A stretch of DNA of 64,000 nt from Methylobacterium mesophilicum (GTDB lineage Bacteria > Pseudomonadota > Alphaproteobacteria > Rhizobiales > Beijerinckiaceae), in the NCBI RefSeq assembly GCF_022179445.1, contig NZ_BPQU01000009.1:110251-174250 (forward strand), in the 5' to 3' direction. Of this stretch, positions 39,822 through 47,845 are shown one piece after another; position 1 is the stretch's first letter; each line of letters begins with the position of its first letter. The translations under genes were made by a program, and so were the position numbers. The notes under the pieces were generated by a model. The model ran no database searches, had not been told where the DNA came from, and saw only the letters and a program-made list of their open reading frames with translations.

Positions 39822-39933
39822 GTCATCCCGGGGCTGCGAAGCGGAGCCCGGGATCCATAAACGCCGACGGATCAAGATCTTGTGCCATCGGCGGATCTGG
39901 ATTCCGGGCTCGCCTGCGGCGCCCCGGAATGAC
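39822..39933. repeat. 112-bp nested palindromic element
   Basis: End arms GTCATCCCGGGGC (39822-39834) and GCCCCGGAATGAC (39921-39933) match at 12 of 13 positions. An inner pair, AGCCCGGGATCCA and TGGATTCCGGGCT, and a CCGACGG/CCATCGG core lie inside. No T-run. It separates the hydrolase and amidinotransferase genes (both stops face it). Confidence 0.8.
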
Positions 39934-39988
39934 GAGGTGGTATAACTCTGCGGGCGGACTTGGGCGCCGTCACGCAGGTCCTAGAAGC

Positions 39989-41164
39989 CTAAAAGTACGA
40001 CTTCAGCACGCCGCGGCGGCGGACGTCGAGGGTGGCGCAGTGGAACGAGCCGCCGAACGGGCCATAGCTGAGGAACGGCGCCGGGATCGGGTCGAAGCCC
40101 CAATCCTTGAGCGCCTTGATCAGGGTCGGCTGGCTCTGGTCCACGACGATCTTCTTCTCGGTGATCGCCAGGACGTTGATCGAGGTCCAGGGCGAGCACA
40201 TCGAGATCTTGCTCATGAAGCCCTCGACCGGGTCGGGGCGCGGGGCGATCAGCACGTCCCACTTCTTGAGCACGGCCGGCAGCTTCTCGACGTCGATGTA
40301 GTCCGGGTTCACCAGCACCTTGCCGGGTGCGAGCGGCATGAACGACGAGTCGATGTGCATCGGCTGCGGGCAGCGGCTCTCGATCTCGTGGATGCGGAAG
40401 CCCGGGCCGAGATGGCGGCGCAGCCACTCGATGCCCATCAGGTTGGTGACGTTCGAGCGGGTCACGAACAGGTCGCGGCCGCAGCGGACGAAGTCGGCGG
40501 CGTCGAAGACCGGCTCGAACTCGTTGACCGTGAATTGCATGGGCTCGCCGGCCTTCAGGTTCGGCACCCGGTAATCGTAGTTGTAGAGGTCGTCGGTCAG
40601 CTGCGGGCGCGGGGCCGAGGTCCAACGGGCGCCGGCGCGGAAATACTCCTTGAACAGCGACCGGTAGGCGTCGCCCTCGAAGTAGCGCGAGCGCCAGCAC
40701 ATCGGGCTCTCGATGATCTCGTCGCCGATGACCAGGTACGGGTCGCGCGGGCAGGCGACGCAGAAGCCCCGGGAGGTCCAGCGCGGCGCCTTGAATTTGC
40801 GGGAGAAGTCCACAGCGTCCGGGCGGCGGATCTTGACGCCCTCTCCGGCGAGGATCTTGATGAAGTTGTCGAGCTCCTGCTGCGCCAGCTTCTTCATGAA
40901 CTTGGGGTATTTCCAGCCGCTGGCGAAGCGGTAGAACGGCTGGGCCGCCCGCGGCAGGTTGAAGATCACCGTGAGGTGATGGGTCGGGATGGTGGCGCCG
41001 TCGAGGGATCCGACGATCACCTCCTCCAGCGGGTCCCACTCGTTCCAGGCCATGACCGGGGAGTGAGGCGCCGGGACGCCGGGCTCCATTCCGCCCCGGA
41101 GGCCGCCGGCATGCGTGTCGTCGCTCACGGCCTCTACGGCCGTGATCGGTGATTCGCGCTCCAT
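39989..41164 (-). CDS. L-arginine:X amidinotransferase (AGAT/StrB1 family); candidate hopanoid guanidinylating enzyme
   Basis: The product has 391 residues. The AGAT catalytic set is complete: D141 in ACPRDPYLVIGDEIIESPM, D221 in FDAADFVRCGRD, H270 in MHIDSSFMPL and the nucleophilic C376 in GGSFHCATLDVRRRG. These match human GATM (Asp254, His303, Cys407) in context. The family moves the amidino group of arginine to an amine: glycine in GATM, an aminocyclitol phosphate in streptomycin's StrB1. The gene is divergent from hpnL with 210 bp between, so shared control with the hopanoid genes is likely. Guanidine-substituted bacteriohopanetetrol cyclitol ether is known from Methylobacterium. I infer that its amine acceptor is the hopanoid aminocyclopentitol. 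A guanidinoacetate role is the alternative. Confidence 0.88.
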   Translation of the reverse strand: MERESPITAVEAVSDDTHAGGLRGGMEPGVPAPHSPVMAWNEWDPLEEVIVGSLDGATIPTHHLTVIFNLPRAAQPFYRFASGWKYPKFMKKLAQQELDNFIKILAGEGVKIRRPDAVDFSRKFKAPRWTSRGFCVACPRDPYLVIGDEIIESPMCWRSRYFEGDAYRSLFKEYFRAGARWTSAPRPQLTDDLYNYDYRVPNLKAGEPMQFTVNEFEPVFDAADFVRCGRDLFVTRSNVTNLMGIEWLRRHLGPGFRIHEIESRCPQPMHIDSSFMPLAPGKVLVNPDYIDVEKLPAVLKKWDVLIAPRPDPVEGFMSKISMCSPWTSINVLAITEKKIVVDQSQPTLIKALKDWGFDPIPAPFLSYGPFGGSFHCATLDVRRRGVLKSYF

Positions 41165-41235
41165 GACGTGTGCCCCTTCTGCGACGTGCCGCGGTCTTCT
41201 GCGCGGGCTCCTCGGCCCGGCCACCGCTTTGGCCC

Positions 41236-41265
41236 CCGGTGTGTCAAACGGGTGATAGACACCGG
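41236..41265. promoter_or_regulatory. Dyad in the amidinotransferase-hpnL divergent region
   Basis: Perfect 7-bp arms CCGGTGT (41236-41242) and ACACCGG (41259-41265) with a 16-bp spacer. It lies 71 bp before the amidinotransferase start and 109 bp before hpnL, so one bound regulator could control both. Function inferred. Confidence 0.4.
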
Positions 41266-41374
41266 TAATCCGTGCTGCAACGTGGCAGAAACGTTCTTGG
41301 CCGCCCGGACCTATTTCTGCCGCGACCGTGACCGATTTCCCGCATCAAGCCATTTGCGAGCTTGAAAGACCATT

Positions 41375-42511
41375 ATGAAGCGCCTGACGACCTTGGCCTC
41401 GATCGCCGGTCTCTGCACGGTCGTCGGCCTGTTCATGTCCTCCGGCCTGGAGGACGTGTCGGCCGCCGTCATGAGTGCCGGCTGGGGTGCCGCCCTGGTG
41501 GTGGTGGCCCGCCTGGCGGCCGTCGCCTGGGCGGGGCTCGGCTGGCACGTCGTGTTCCCCGCGAGCGTGGCCCGGCTCGGCGACTGCGTGGCGCTGCGGT
41601 TCGTGCGTGAGGGAATTAACACGCTGCTGCCGGTGGCGACGGTGGGCGGCGACTTCGTCGGCGCGCGGCTGATGTCCAAGCGCGGCGTCCCCGGCGCCAT
41701 GGCCGGTGCCAGCATGTTCGTGGACCTGATGACGCAGGCGCTGACCCAGCTCCTGTTCACGGTGATCGGCCTCGGCCTGCTGGTCCTGATCGCGGGCGAC
41801 GGGCCGATCGCCCGGACAGTGGCGGGTGGCCTGGCCGTCGCTGTGCCGGCGCTGGGCGCCTTCTACCTCATCCAGCGGCGTGCCGGGCACCGGATCATCC
41901 AGGGCCTGATGACCCGCTTCGCCTCCGGCCGTGAATGGCGCGCGTTCGGTGCCATCGACCAGCTCTACGACAGCCTGCGCCGGATGTACGGCAACCATGG
42001 CCGCTTCGTCGCGGCGCTGGCGATCCACCTCGTGGGCTGGGTCATCGGGACCCTCGAAGTCTACATCTGCCTGCATTTCATGGGCTACCCGGTCGACTTC
42101 GCCCAGGCGCTGGTGATCGAGAGCCTGGCCCAGGCGGTCCGCGGTGCGGCCTTCGCGGTGCCGGGCGCGCTCGGCGCCCAGGAGGGCGGCCTGATCGCGC
42201 TCTGCGGCCTGTTCAACATTCCGGCCGAGGCGGCCCTGGCCCTGTCGCTGGTCAAGCGCTTCGCCGATCTCGGCGTCGGCGTGCCGGGCCTGCTGCTGTG
42301 GCACCGGATCGAGGCCAAGCTCGCGGCCGAGACCGCCGCCGAGGTCGCTGCCGAATCCGCCGCCGAGTCCGCCGCCGAGCCGGGCGTCGGCGTCGGCCGC
42401 ACCGCCAAGCTGGTGCCGCAACCGGCCACGCTCGGCCCGTTCTACAGCTACGCCCCGCCCCGCATGGGTTCGCGGATCGGCGACGGCGAGGAGTTGAAGA
42501 AGTGCGCCTGA
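41375..42511 (+). CDS. hpnL: HpnL family integral membrane protein (hopanoid locus)
   Basis: The product has 378 residues with about eight membrane helices and the lysylphosphatidylglycerol-synthase-like membrane domain (FVREGINTLLPVATVGGDFVGARLM, VPGALGAQEGGLIALCGLF). Placement beside hpnM, hpnI and hpnJ matches the HpnL family. The final 60 residues are low complexity (AAETAAEVAAESAAESAAE) then a polar tail. Role unproven; lipid flipping or transport is a guess. Stop overlaps hpnM by 10 bp. Confidence 0.88.
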   Translation: MKRLTTLASIAGLCTVVGLFMSSGLEDVSAAVMSAGWGAALVVVARLAAVAWAGLGWHVVFPASVARLGDCVALRFVREGINTLLPVATVGGDFVGARLMSKRGVPGAMAGASMFVDLMTQALTQLLFTVIGLGLLVLIAGDGPIARTVAGGLAVAVPALGAFYLIQRRAGHRIIQGLMTRFASGREWRAFGAIDQLYDSLRRMYGNHGRFVAALAIHLVGWVIGTLEVYICLHFMGYPVDFAQALVIESLAQAVRGAAFAVPGALGAQEGGLIALCGLFNIPAEAALALSLVKRFADLGVGVPGLLLWHRIEAKLAAETAAEVAAESAAESAAEPGVGVGRTAKLVPQPATLGPFYSYAPPRMGSRIGDGEELKKCA

Positions 42512-43128
42512 CCCGTCGGCTCGCGGCCGCTGCCCTGCTGGCTGCCCCCCTCTTCGCGCCCCTGCTGGCCCCGGTCTCGGCCCGGGCCGCGGACGATCCC
42601 GCGGTGCAGACCGTGCGCGACCTCTACGCCGCGTTCACCGACGCCCTGAAGGACGGCCCGAGTCCCCTGCCCGCCCGGGTCGCGGCCGTGGGGCCGGCCT
42701 TGGAGAAGGCGTTCGACTTCCCGGCCATGACCCGCATCGCGGTCGGCTCGAAATGGTCGGGCTTCACCCCGGAGCAGCAGGCGGCGGTCACCGACGCGTT
42801 CAAGCGGAGCCTGACCGTGACCTACGCCAACCGCCTGGCCCGGGCGGCCGGCGGCAAGTTCGACGTGACCCCGAAGGTCGAGGAACGCGGCAGCCAGCGC
42901 GTGGTGCCCACCCGGGTCACCGCGGCCGACGGCGACGATTCCGCGGTCGACTTCGTGGTCAACGCCGACAACCGGATCCAGGACGTGCTGCTCAACGGCG
43001 ACGTCAGCGAGATCGCCGCCCAGCGCAACGCACTGTCCGCCCCGCTGAAGTCCGGCGGTGCCGACGGGGCGGTGAAGTTCCTCCGGCAGCGCGCCGACGG
43101 CATGCTCGCCGCAAAACCGACACCGTGA
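42502..43128 (+). CDS. hpnM: HpnM family periplasmic protein (Ttg2D/MlaC-like)
   Basis: The product has 208 residues with a signal peptide (VRLTRRLAAAALLAAPLFAPLLAPVSARA). The mature part fits the toluene-tolerance Ttg2/MlaC fold: ALEKAFDFPAMTRIAVGSKWSGFTPEQQAAVTDAF, then a TYANRLA...FDVTPKV strand region. MlaC-type proteins carry lipids across the periplasm, so it may carry hopanoids. GTG 42502 is chosen for its GAGGAG Shine-Dalgarno and the signal peptide, and it overlaps the end of hpnL. Confidence 0.88.
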   Translation: MRLTRRLAAAALLAAPLFAPLLAPVSARAADDPAVQTVRDLYAAFTDALKDGPSPLPARVAAVGPALEKAFDFPAMTRIAVGSKWSGFTPEQQAAVTDAFKRSLTVTYANRLARAAGGKFDVTPKVEERGSQRVVPTRVTAADGDDSAVDFVVNADNRIQDVLLNGDVSEIAAQRNALSAPLKSGGADGAVKFLRQRADGMLAAKPTP

Positions 43129-43230
43129 CTGCCGACGTCGTACATACAGCCGCTATGCGTGCCGTCCCGAACGGGTCGCACGCGGCGAACGCCGCCTGAG
43201 GCGGCCGGACGACCGCACGGACCCGACCGG

Positions 43231-44439
43231 ATGGATCTCACCTCGCTGGCGCTCAACGCATTGTCGTGGCTCTCGCTGTTCTGCCTACTGCTGGCGGCTG
43301 CGGGCTGCCTCTATGCGCTGGCGGCCGCCTACTACGCCGGCCGGTTCGCCGCGCGTCCCGTGCCGGGACTGGGGCCGGATGCGCCCCGCCCGTCCGTGAC
43401 GGTGCTGAAGCCGCTCTGCGGCCTCGAGCCCAACCTGTACGAGAATCTCGAGACCGTGCTGCGCCAGGATTACGCCGGCCCGGTCCAGGTGGTGTTCGGC
43501 GTCCAGAAGGCGGCCGACCCGGCCATCGGCGTGGTCGAGCAGCTGAAGCAGGCCTACCCGGCCGCCCGCATCGACCTTGTGATAGACGGCCGCCAGCACG
43601 GCTCGAACCGTAAGGTCTCGAACCTGATCAACATGGCCGAGCGGATCGCCCACGACGTGATCGTGCTGGCCGACAGCGACATGGTGGTCCGGCCGGATTA
43701 CCTGGAGCGTCTCGTCGCCGAGCTGTCGCAGGACGGCGTCTCGGGCGTCACCTGCCTGTACCACGGCGTCCCCGCCTTCCGGGGCCTCTACGACCAGCTC
43801 TCGGCGCTGGCGATCGACGTGCAGTTCCTGCCCAACGTGGTGATGGGCCTCAGTCTCGGGCTCGCCAAGCCGTGCTTCGGCTCCACCATCGCGTTCACCC
43901 GGGCGAACCTCGACGCGGTCGGTGGCTTCCGCCGATTCCGCAACGACCTGGCCGACGACTACGCCATCGGCGCGGCCCTGCGCGGCCTCGGCGGCCGGGT
44001 GGTGATCCCGAGCTTCACCATCGGCCATACCAGCGTCGACACGGACCTCTCGGGCCTGTGGCGGCACGAACTGCGCTGGAATCGCACCATCCGCAACGTC
44101 GACCCGGCCGGCTATGCCGGCTCGATCGTCACCCATGCCTTCCCGCTGGCCCTGGTGGGCGCGCTGCTGCCCAGCGCCGGAACCGGCGCGCTGGTGGTGG
44201 CGGGCCTGGCGCTCGCCGGCCGGATCGTCCTGTGCCGGCAGCTCGAGCGGGCCTTCGGCCTCGCCCCGCACCCCTACGGACTGTTGCCGATCCGCGACAT
44301 CCTCTCGTTCCTGAACTTCTCCTGGGCCTTCGTGTCGGGGGCGGTGACATGGAAAGGTCATGATTATCACGTGGTTGCGGACGGTACCCTGATCCCGGAC
44401 GCCGACCTCGGCCGTGACGCCGGCGCTCCTACACGTTGA
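43231..44439 (+). CDS. hpnI: Hopanoid glycosyltransferase HpnI (adds N-acetylglucosamine)
   Basis: The product has 402 residues of the GT2 family with an N-terminal helix (about 8-30) and C-terminal helices (about 305-370). The nucleotide-sugar region PSVTVLKPLCGLEPNLYENLE, the DxD-like ADSDMVVRPDYLE, the acceptor part NDLADDYAIGAAL and HELRWNRTIR are those of ceramide-glucosyltransferase-like HpnI. Known work in other bacteria places HpnI at transfer of GlcNAc to bacteriohopanetetrol. Start ATG 43231. Confidence 0.92.
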   Translation: MDLTSLALNALSWLSLFCLLLAAAGCLYALAAAYYAGRFAARPVPGLGPDAPRPSVTVLKPLCGLEPNLYENLETVLRQDYAGPVQVVFGVQKAADPAIGVVEQLKQAYPAARIDLVIDGRQHGSNRKVSNLINMAERIAHDVIVLADSDMVVRPDYLERLVAELSQDGVSGVTCLYHGVPAFRGLYDQLSALAIDVQFLPNVVMGLSLGLAKPCFGSTIAFTRANLDAVGGFRRFRNDLADDYAIGAALRGLGGRVVIPSFTIGHTSVDTDLSGLWRHELRWNRTIRNVDPAGYAGSIVTHAFPLALVGALLPSAGTGALVVAGLALAGRIVLCRQLERAFGLAPHPYGLLPIRDILSFLNFSWAFVSGAVTWKGHDYHVVADGTLIPDADLGRDAGAPTR

Positions 44440-44495
44440 ACCCGGCTCCCGCTTCCTCACCCCTCCCCCGGCAACGCCCTGAGGCCTTGAACCCC

Positions 44496-45929
44496 ATGCG
44501 CACGCTCTTCCTCCAGGCCCCCACCTTCGACGGTTTCGACGGCGGTGCCGGCTCCCGTTATCAAGCCAAGCGCGAGATCAAGTCGTTCTGGTACCCGACC
44601 TGGCTGGCCCAGCCGGCCGCCCTGGTGCCGAACTCGAAGCTGATCGACGCGCCCCCGCACAACATCAAGCTCGCCGAGATCGTGGCCCAGGCCAACGATT
44701 TCGACCTCGTGGTGCTTCACACCTCGGTGCCGTCGTTCAAGTCGGACGTGAAGACCGTCGAGGCGCTCAAGGCTGCCAACCCGAAGCTCAAGGCCGGCCT
44801 GATCGGCGCCAAGGTGGCGGTGGACGCCGCCGGCGCCATGGCCCAGGCGCCCTGCATCGATTTCTGCGCCCGCAACGAGTTCGACTTCACCGTCAAGGAA
44901 GTCGCCGACGGCACGCCGATGTCCGAGATCAAGGGCCTGTCCTATCGCGACGAGAGCGGCGTCGTGGTCCATAACGAGGACCGCGAGATCATGACGGACA
45001 TGGACCAACTGCCGTTCGTCACCAGCGTCTACAAGCGCGACCTGCAGATGGAGAAGTACTTCATCGGCTACCTGAAGCACCCCTACATCTCGTTCTATTC
45101 CGGCCGGGGCTGCAAGAGCCGCTGCACCTTCTGCCTGTGGCCGCAGACGGTCGGCGGGCACACCTACCGCACCCGCTCGGTCGCCCACGTGATCGAGGAG
45201 ATCAAGTACTGCCTGAAGGAGTTCCCGCAGACCAAGGAGTTCTTCTTCGACGACGACACCTTCACCGATAACCTCCCGCGTGCGGAAGAGATCGCCCGCG
45301 AGCTGGGCAAGCTCGGCGTGACCTGGTCGTGCAACGCCAAGGCGAACGTGCCGCGCGAGACCCTGAAGGTGCTCAAGGAGAACGGCCTGCGCCTGCTGTT
45401 GGTCGGCTACGAGTCCGGCAACCAGCAGATCCTGAACAACATCAAGAAGGGCATGCGCGTCGAGGTGGCCGAGCGGTTCACCAAGGATTGCCACGACCTC
45501 GGCATCGCCATCCACGGCACCTTCATCGTCGGCCTGCCGGGCGAGACCAAGGAGACGATCCAGGAGACGATCGCCTTCGCCAAGCGGATCAACCCGCACA
45601 CGATCCAGGCGTCGCTGGCCGCGCCGTATCCGGGCACGTTCCTGTACAAGCAGGCGGTGGAGAACGGCTGGCTCGATATCGAGAACGCCGAACTGGTCGA
45701 CGAGAACGGCGTGCAGATCGCTCCGCTGCACTACCCGCACCTGTCGCATTCCGAAATCTTCGCGGCGGTGGAAGAGTTCTACCGGAAGTTCTACTTCCGC
45801 GCCCCGAAGATCGCCTCCATCGTCAGCGAGATGGTGCGCTCCCCCGACATGATGAAGCGCCGCCTGCGCGAAGGCGTGGAGTTCTACCGCTTCCTCAAGG
45901 AGCGTCAGGGCACCGCCAAGGCGGCTTAA
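44496..45929 (+). CDS. hpnJ: B12-binding radical SAM protein HpnJ (hopanoid cyclitol ether formation)
   Basis: The product has 477 residues. An N-terminal cobalamin-binding-like domain (1-170) precedes the radical SAM core with the cluster ligands C206, C210, C213 (GRGCKSRCTFCLW). The following FFDDDTFTDN and HGTFIVGLPGET are typical of the class. HpnJ is reported to contract the glucosamine ring of the hopanoid to an aminocyclopentitol, giving the cyclitol ether. It is 56 bp after hpnI. ATG 44496 was chosen because it opens the B12 fold (MRTLFLQAPTFDGF). Confidence 0.94.
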   Translation: MRTLFLQAPTFDGFDGGAGSRYQAKREIKSFWYPTWLAQPAALVPNSKLIDAPPHNIKLAEIVAQANDFDLVVLHTSVPSFKSDVKTVEALKAANPKLKAGLIGAKVAVDAAGAMAQAPCIDFCARNEFDFTVKEVADGTPMSEIKGLSYRDESGVVVHNEDREIMTDMDQLPFVTSVYKRDLQMEKYFIGYLKHPYISFYSGRGCKSRCTFCLWPQTVGGHTYRTRSVAHVIEEIKYCLKEFPQTKEFFFDDDTFTDNLPRAEEIARELGKLGVTWSCNAKANVPRETLKVLKENGLRLLLVGYESGNQQILNNIKKGMRVEVAERFTKDCHDLGIAIHGTFIVGLPGETKETIQETIAFAKRINPHTIQASLAAPYPGTFLYKQAVENGWLDIENAELVDENGVQIAPLHYPHLSHSEIFAAVEEFYRKFYFRAPKIASIVSEMVRSPDMMKRRLREGVEFYRFLKERQGTAKAA

Positions 45930-45939
45930 GAACCGGGGT

Positions 45940-46029
45940 CCGGGGCCTGCGGCCCCGGCGGGGGCGGGGCAGCGCCCCGCACCCTCCCCAGGGCTCCGCC
46001 CTGGACCCGCGAGAGGGCTCGCCCTCTCG
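45940..46029. repeat. Four consecutive hairpins between hpnJ and hpnK
   Basis: Perfect stems with 2- or 3-base loops follow one another: CCGGGGCC (45940-45958), GCGGGGC (45964-45980), CAGGGC (45989-46003) and CGAGAGGGC (46010-46029). The hpnK start is 20 bp further on. A related string lies at 16497-16578. It may attenuate hpnK or stabilise the hpnJ mRNA end. Confidence 0.75.
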
Positions 46030-46049
46030 ACACCCCTTACGAGGTCGTC

Positions 46050-46892
46050 GTGAAGCGTCTTGTCGTTACGGCCGACGATTTCGGGCTGAGCCTCGAAGTC
46101 AACGAGGCCGTCGAGCAGGCTCACCGCGGGGGGATCCTCACCGCGGCGAGCCTGATGGTCTCGGCGCCGGCCGCCGCCGATGCCGTGGCCCGGGCCAAGC
46201 GGATGCCGTCCTTGCGGGTCGGCCTCCACCTTGTCCTGGTGGAAGCTTGGCCGACCCTGCCGGCGGCGCAACTCCCCGACCTCACCGATTCGACCGGCCT
46301 GATGCGCGCCGACATGGCCCGCGTCGGCCTCGACCTTGCCCGGAAGCCCGCCGCCCGGCGCCAGCTCGCTGCCGAGATCGAGGCGCAGTTCGAAGCCTAT
46401 CGGGCGACCGGCCTGCCCCTCGACCACGTCAACGCCCACAAGCACTTCCACGTCCACCCGCTGATTGCAGGCGCGGTGCTGCGCATCGGCCGCGGCTACG
46501 GCATGCGGGCGATCCGTGTTCCCCGGGAGCCCCGCGCGTTGCTCCGCTGGGCCGAGGCCAGCGCCCGGCCCCGGCCGGCCCTCGACATCGCCCCTTGGGC
46601 GGCCCTGCTCGCGGTGCGCGCGCGCCAAGCCGGCCTGCTGATCCCCGACCGGACCCTCGGCCTGGCATGGTCCGGTGCGATGATTCCGGCCCGGGTCGCC
46701 GCACTCCTGGCCCACCTCCCGGACGGCCTCACCGAACTCTACACGCATCCGGCCACGGAAGGCGGCTTTGCCGGCGAGGCGCCGGGCTACTTCTACGCCG
46801 CCGAGCGCGACGCGCTGATCGCCCCCGCCTCCCGGGCGGCCGCCGATGCGTCAGGGGCACTCAGGGGCGGGTTTTCGGATTTCGCCGCATAG
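46050..46892 (+). CDS. hpnK: Hopanoid GlcNAc deacetylase HpnK
   Basis: The product has 280 residues of the YdjC/ChbG fold. The metal-binding acid pair is ADDFG (residues 8-12), followed by GLHLVLVEAWPTLP and LDHVNAHKHFHVHP with the metal histidines. It is known to deacetylate the N-acetylglucosaminyl hopanoid, freeing the amine used by HpnJ. The start is GTG 46050, giving the family N-terminus MKRLVVTADD; a GAGG lies before it. Confidence 0.93.
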   Translation: MKRLVVTADDFGLSLEVNEAVEQAHRGGILTAASLMVSAPAAADAVARAKRMPSLRVGLHLVLVEAWPTLPAAQLPDLTDSTGLMRADMARVGLDLARKPAARRQLAAEIEAQFEAYRATGLPLDHVNAHKHFHVHPLIAGAVLRIGRGYGMRAIRVPREPRALLRWAEASARPRPALDIAPWAALLAVRARQAGLLIPDRTLGLAWSGAMIPARVAALLAHLPDGLTELYTHPATEGGFAGEAPGYFYAAERDALIAPASRAAADASGALRGGFSDFAA

Positions 46893-46918
46893 CTGCTGGA
46901 CCTGACCAATCGCCCTGA

Positions 46919-46960
46919 TTGACCCATCATGATGCCTGACTAAAGTCAGGTATCATGATG
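46919..46960 (+). promoter_or_regulatory. Palindromic operator overlapping the promoter and start of the MarR-GNAT gene
   Basis: An 18-bp half-site starting CATCATGATGCCTGAC (46925-46942) is mirrored at 46943-46960 with 16 of 18 positions paired. A TTGACC (46919-46924) and TAAAGT (46941-46946, 16-bp spacing) form a plausible promoter inside it, which would start transcription almost at the ATG at 46955. The arrangement fits autorepression. Confidence 0.75.
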
Positions 46961-47830
46961 TCCGACTCCATCGCCCGCTTCCGCCGCTTTGCCCGTGCCG
47001 TCACCGCGGAGGTCGGCGCCCTCGACAGCTCGTTCCTCGGGCGGGGCCGGCCCCTCGGGGCGGCCCGCGTGGTCAACGCGATCGGCGCAGGCCGGACCGA
47101 TGTCGCCGAGATCCGCGCCTATCTCGACCTCGATTCAGGTCTGATGAGCCGCCTGCTGCGGAGCCTGGAAGAGGAGGGTCTTGTCGCCACCGAGCCCCAT
47201 CCGGATGACGCCCGCCGACGGGTCGCACGCCTGACCGAGGCCGGGCGGCGGGAATTCGCGGCCTACGAGGGCCTGTCCGACGCCCGTGCCTCGGCGTTGC
47301 TGGCGGGTGCGCCCCGGGCGGAAGAGCTTCTGCGCGCGATGGATCTCGTCGCCTTGATGCTCGCACGCGACCGGATCGCGATCGCGGAGGTCGATCCCCG
47401 GGGCGAGGCCGCCCGTACGTGCCTGGAGGCGTACTACGCCGAACTCGCGTCCCGATTGCGGACCGGGTTCGACGTCACCCTGTCGCGCGACCCGGAGGCG
47501 GCCGCGATGGTTCGGCCGCGCGGCGCGTTCCTGCTCGCGATGGCCGACGGCCTGCCGGTCGGCTGCGTCGCCCTGAAGGGGAGCGGCGGCCCTGTCGCCG
47601 AGGTCAAGCGACTTTGGATCGACCCCGTCGCCCGGGGCCTCGGCTTGGCCGGACGGATGATGCAGGCTGTCGAGGACAGGGCCCGCGCGCTGTCGGTCGC
47701 GGTGCTGCGCCTCGACACCAACAGCGCCCTGCCGGAGGCCCTGGCGCTCTACCGCAAGACGGGCTGGGTCGAGATCGAACGCTTCAACGACGACCCCTAC
47801 CCCGACCGCTTCTTCGAGAAGGTTCTTTGA
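46955..47830 (+). CDS. MarR-type regulator fused to a GNAT acetyltransferase domain
   Basis: The product has 291 residues. Residues 5-140 form a winged-helix MarR domain (RVVNAIGAGRTDVAEIRAYLDLDSGLMSRLLRSLEEEGLV, then PHPDDARRRVARLTEAGR). Residues 145-291 form a GNAT domain with the acetyl-CoA loop ARGLGLAGRMM and C-terminal LYRKTGWVEIERFN. Such fusions are widespread in Actinobacteria and Proteobacteria. The start codons lie inside the palindrome at 46925-46960, so it likely controls itself. It sits between hpnK and the convergent hpnN, and may be a passenger. Confidence 0.92.
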   Translation: MMSDSIARFRRFARAVTAEVGALDSSFLGRGRPLGAARVVNAIGAGRTDVAEIRAYLDLDSGLMSRLLRSLEEEGLVATEPHPDDARRRVARLTEAGRREFAAYEGLSDARASALLAGAPRAEELLRAMDLVALMLARDRIAIAEVDPRGEAARTCLEAYYAELASRLRTGFDVTLSRDPEAAAMVRPRGAFLLAMADGLPVGCVALKGSGGPVAEVKRLWIDPVARGLGLAGRMMQAVEDRARALSVAVLRLDTNSALPEALALYRKTGWVEIERFNDDPYPDRFFEKVL

Positions 47831-47845
47831 GGGACCCGGGCCGGC

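Noticed and set aside
44457..46748. Open frame of 763 codons on the minus strand
   Set aside because: It is antisense to hpnJ and hpnK and shows the same shadow composition.
46955..47830. Reading the MarR-GNAT gene as a frameshifted pair
   Set aside because: The fusion is in frame throughout and such fusions are common.
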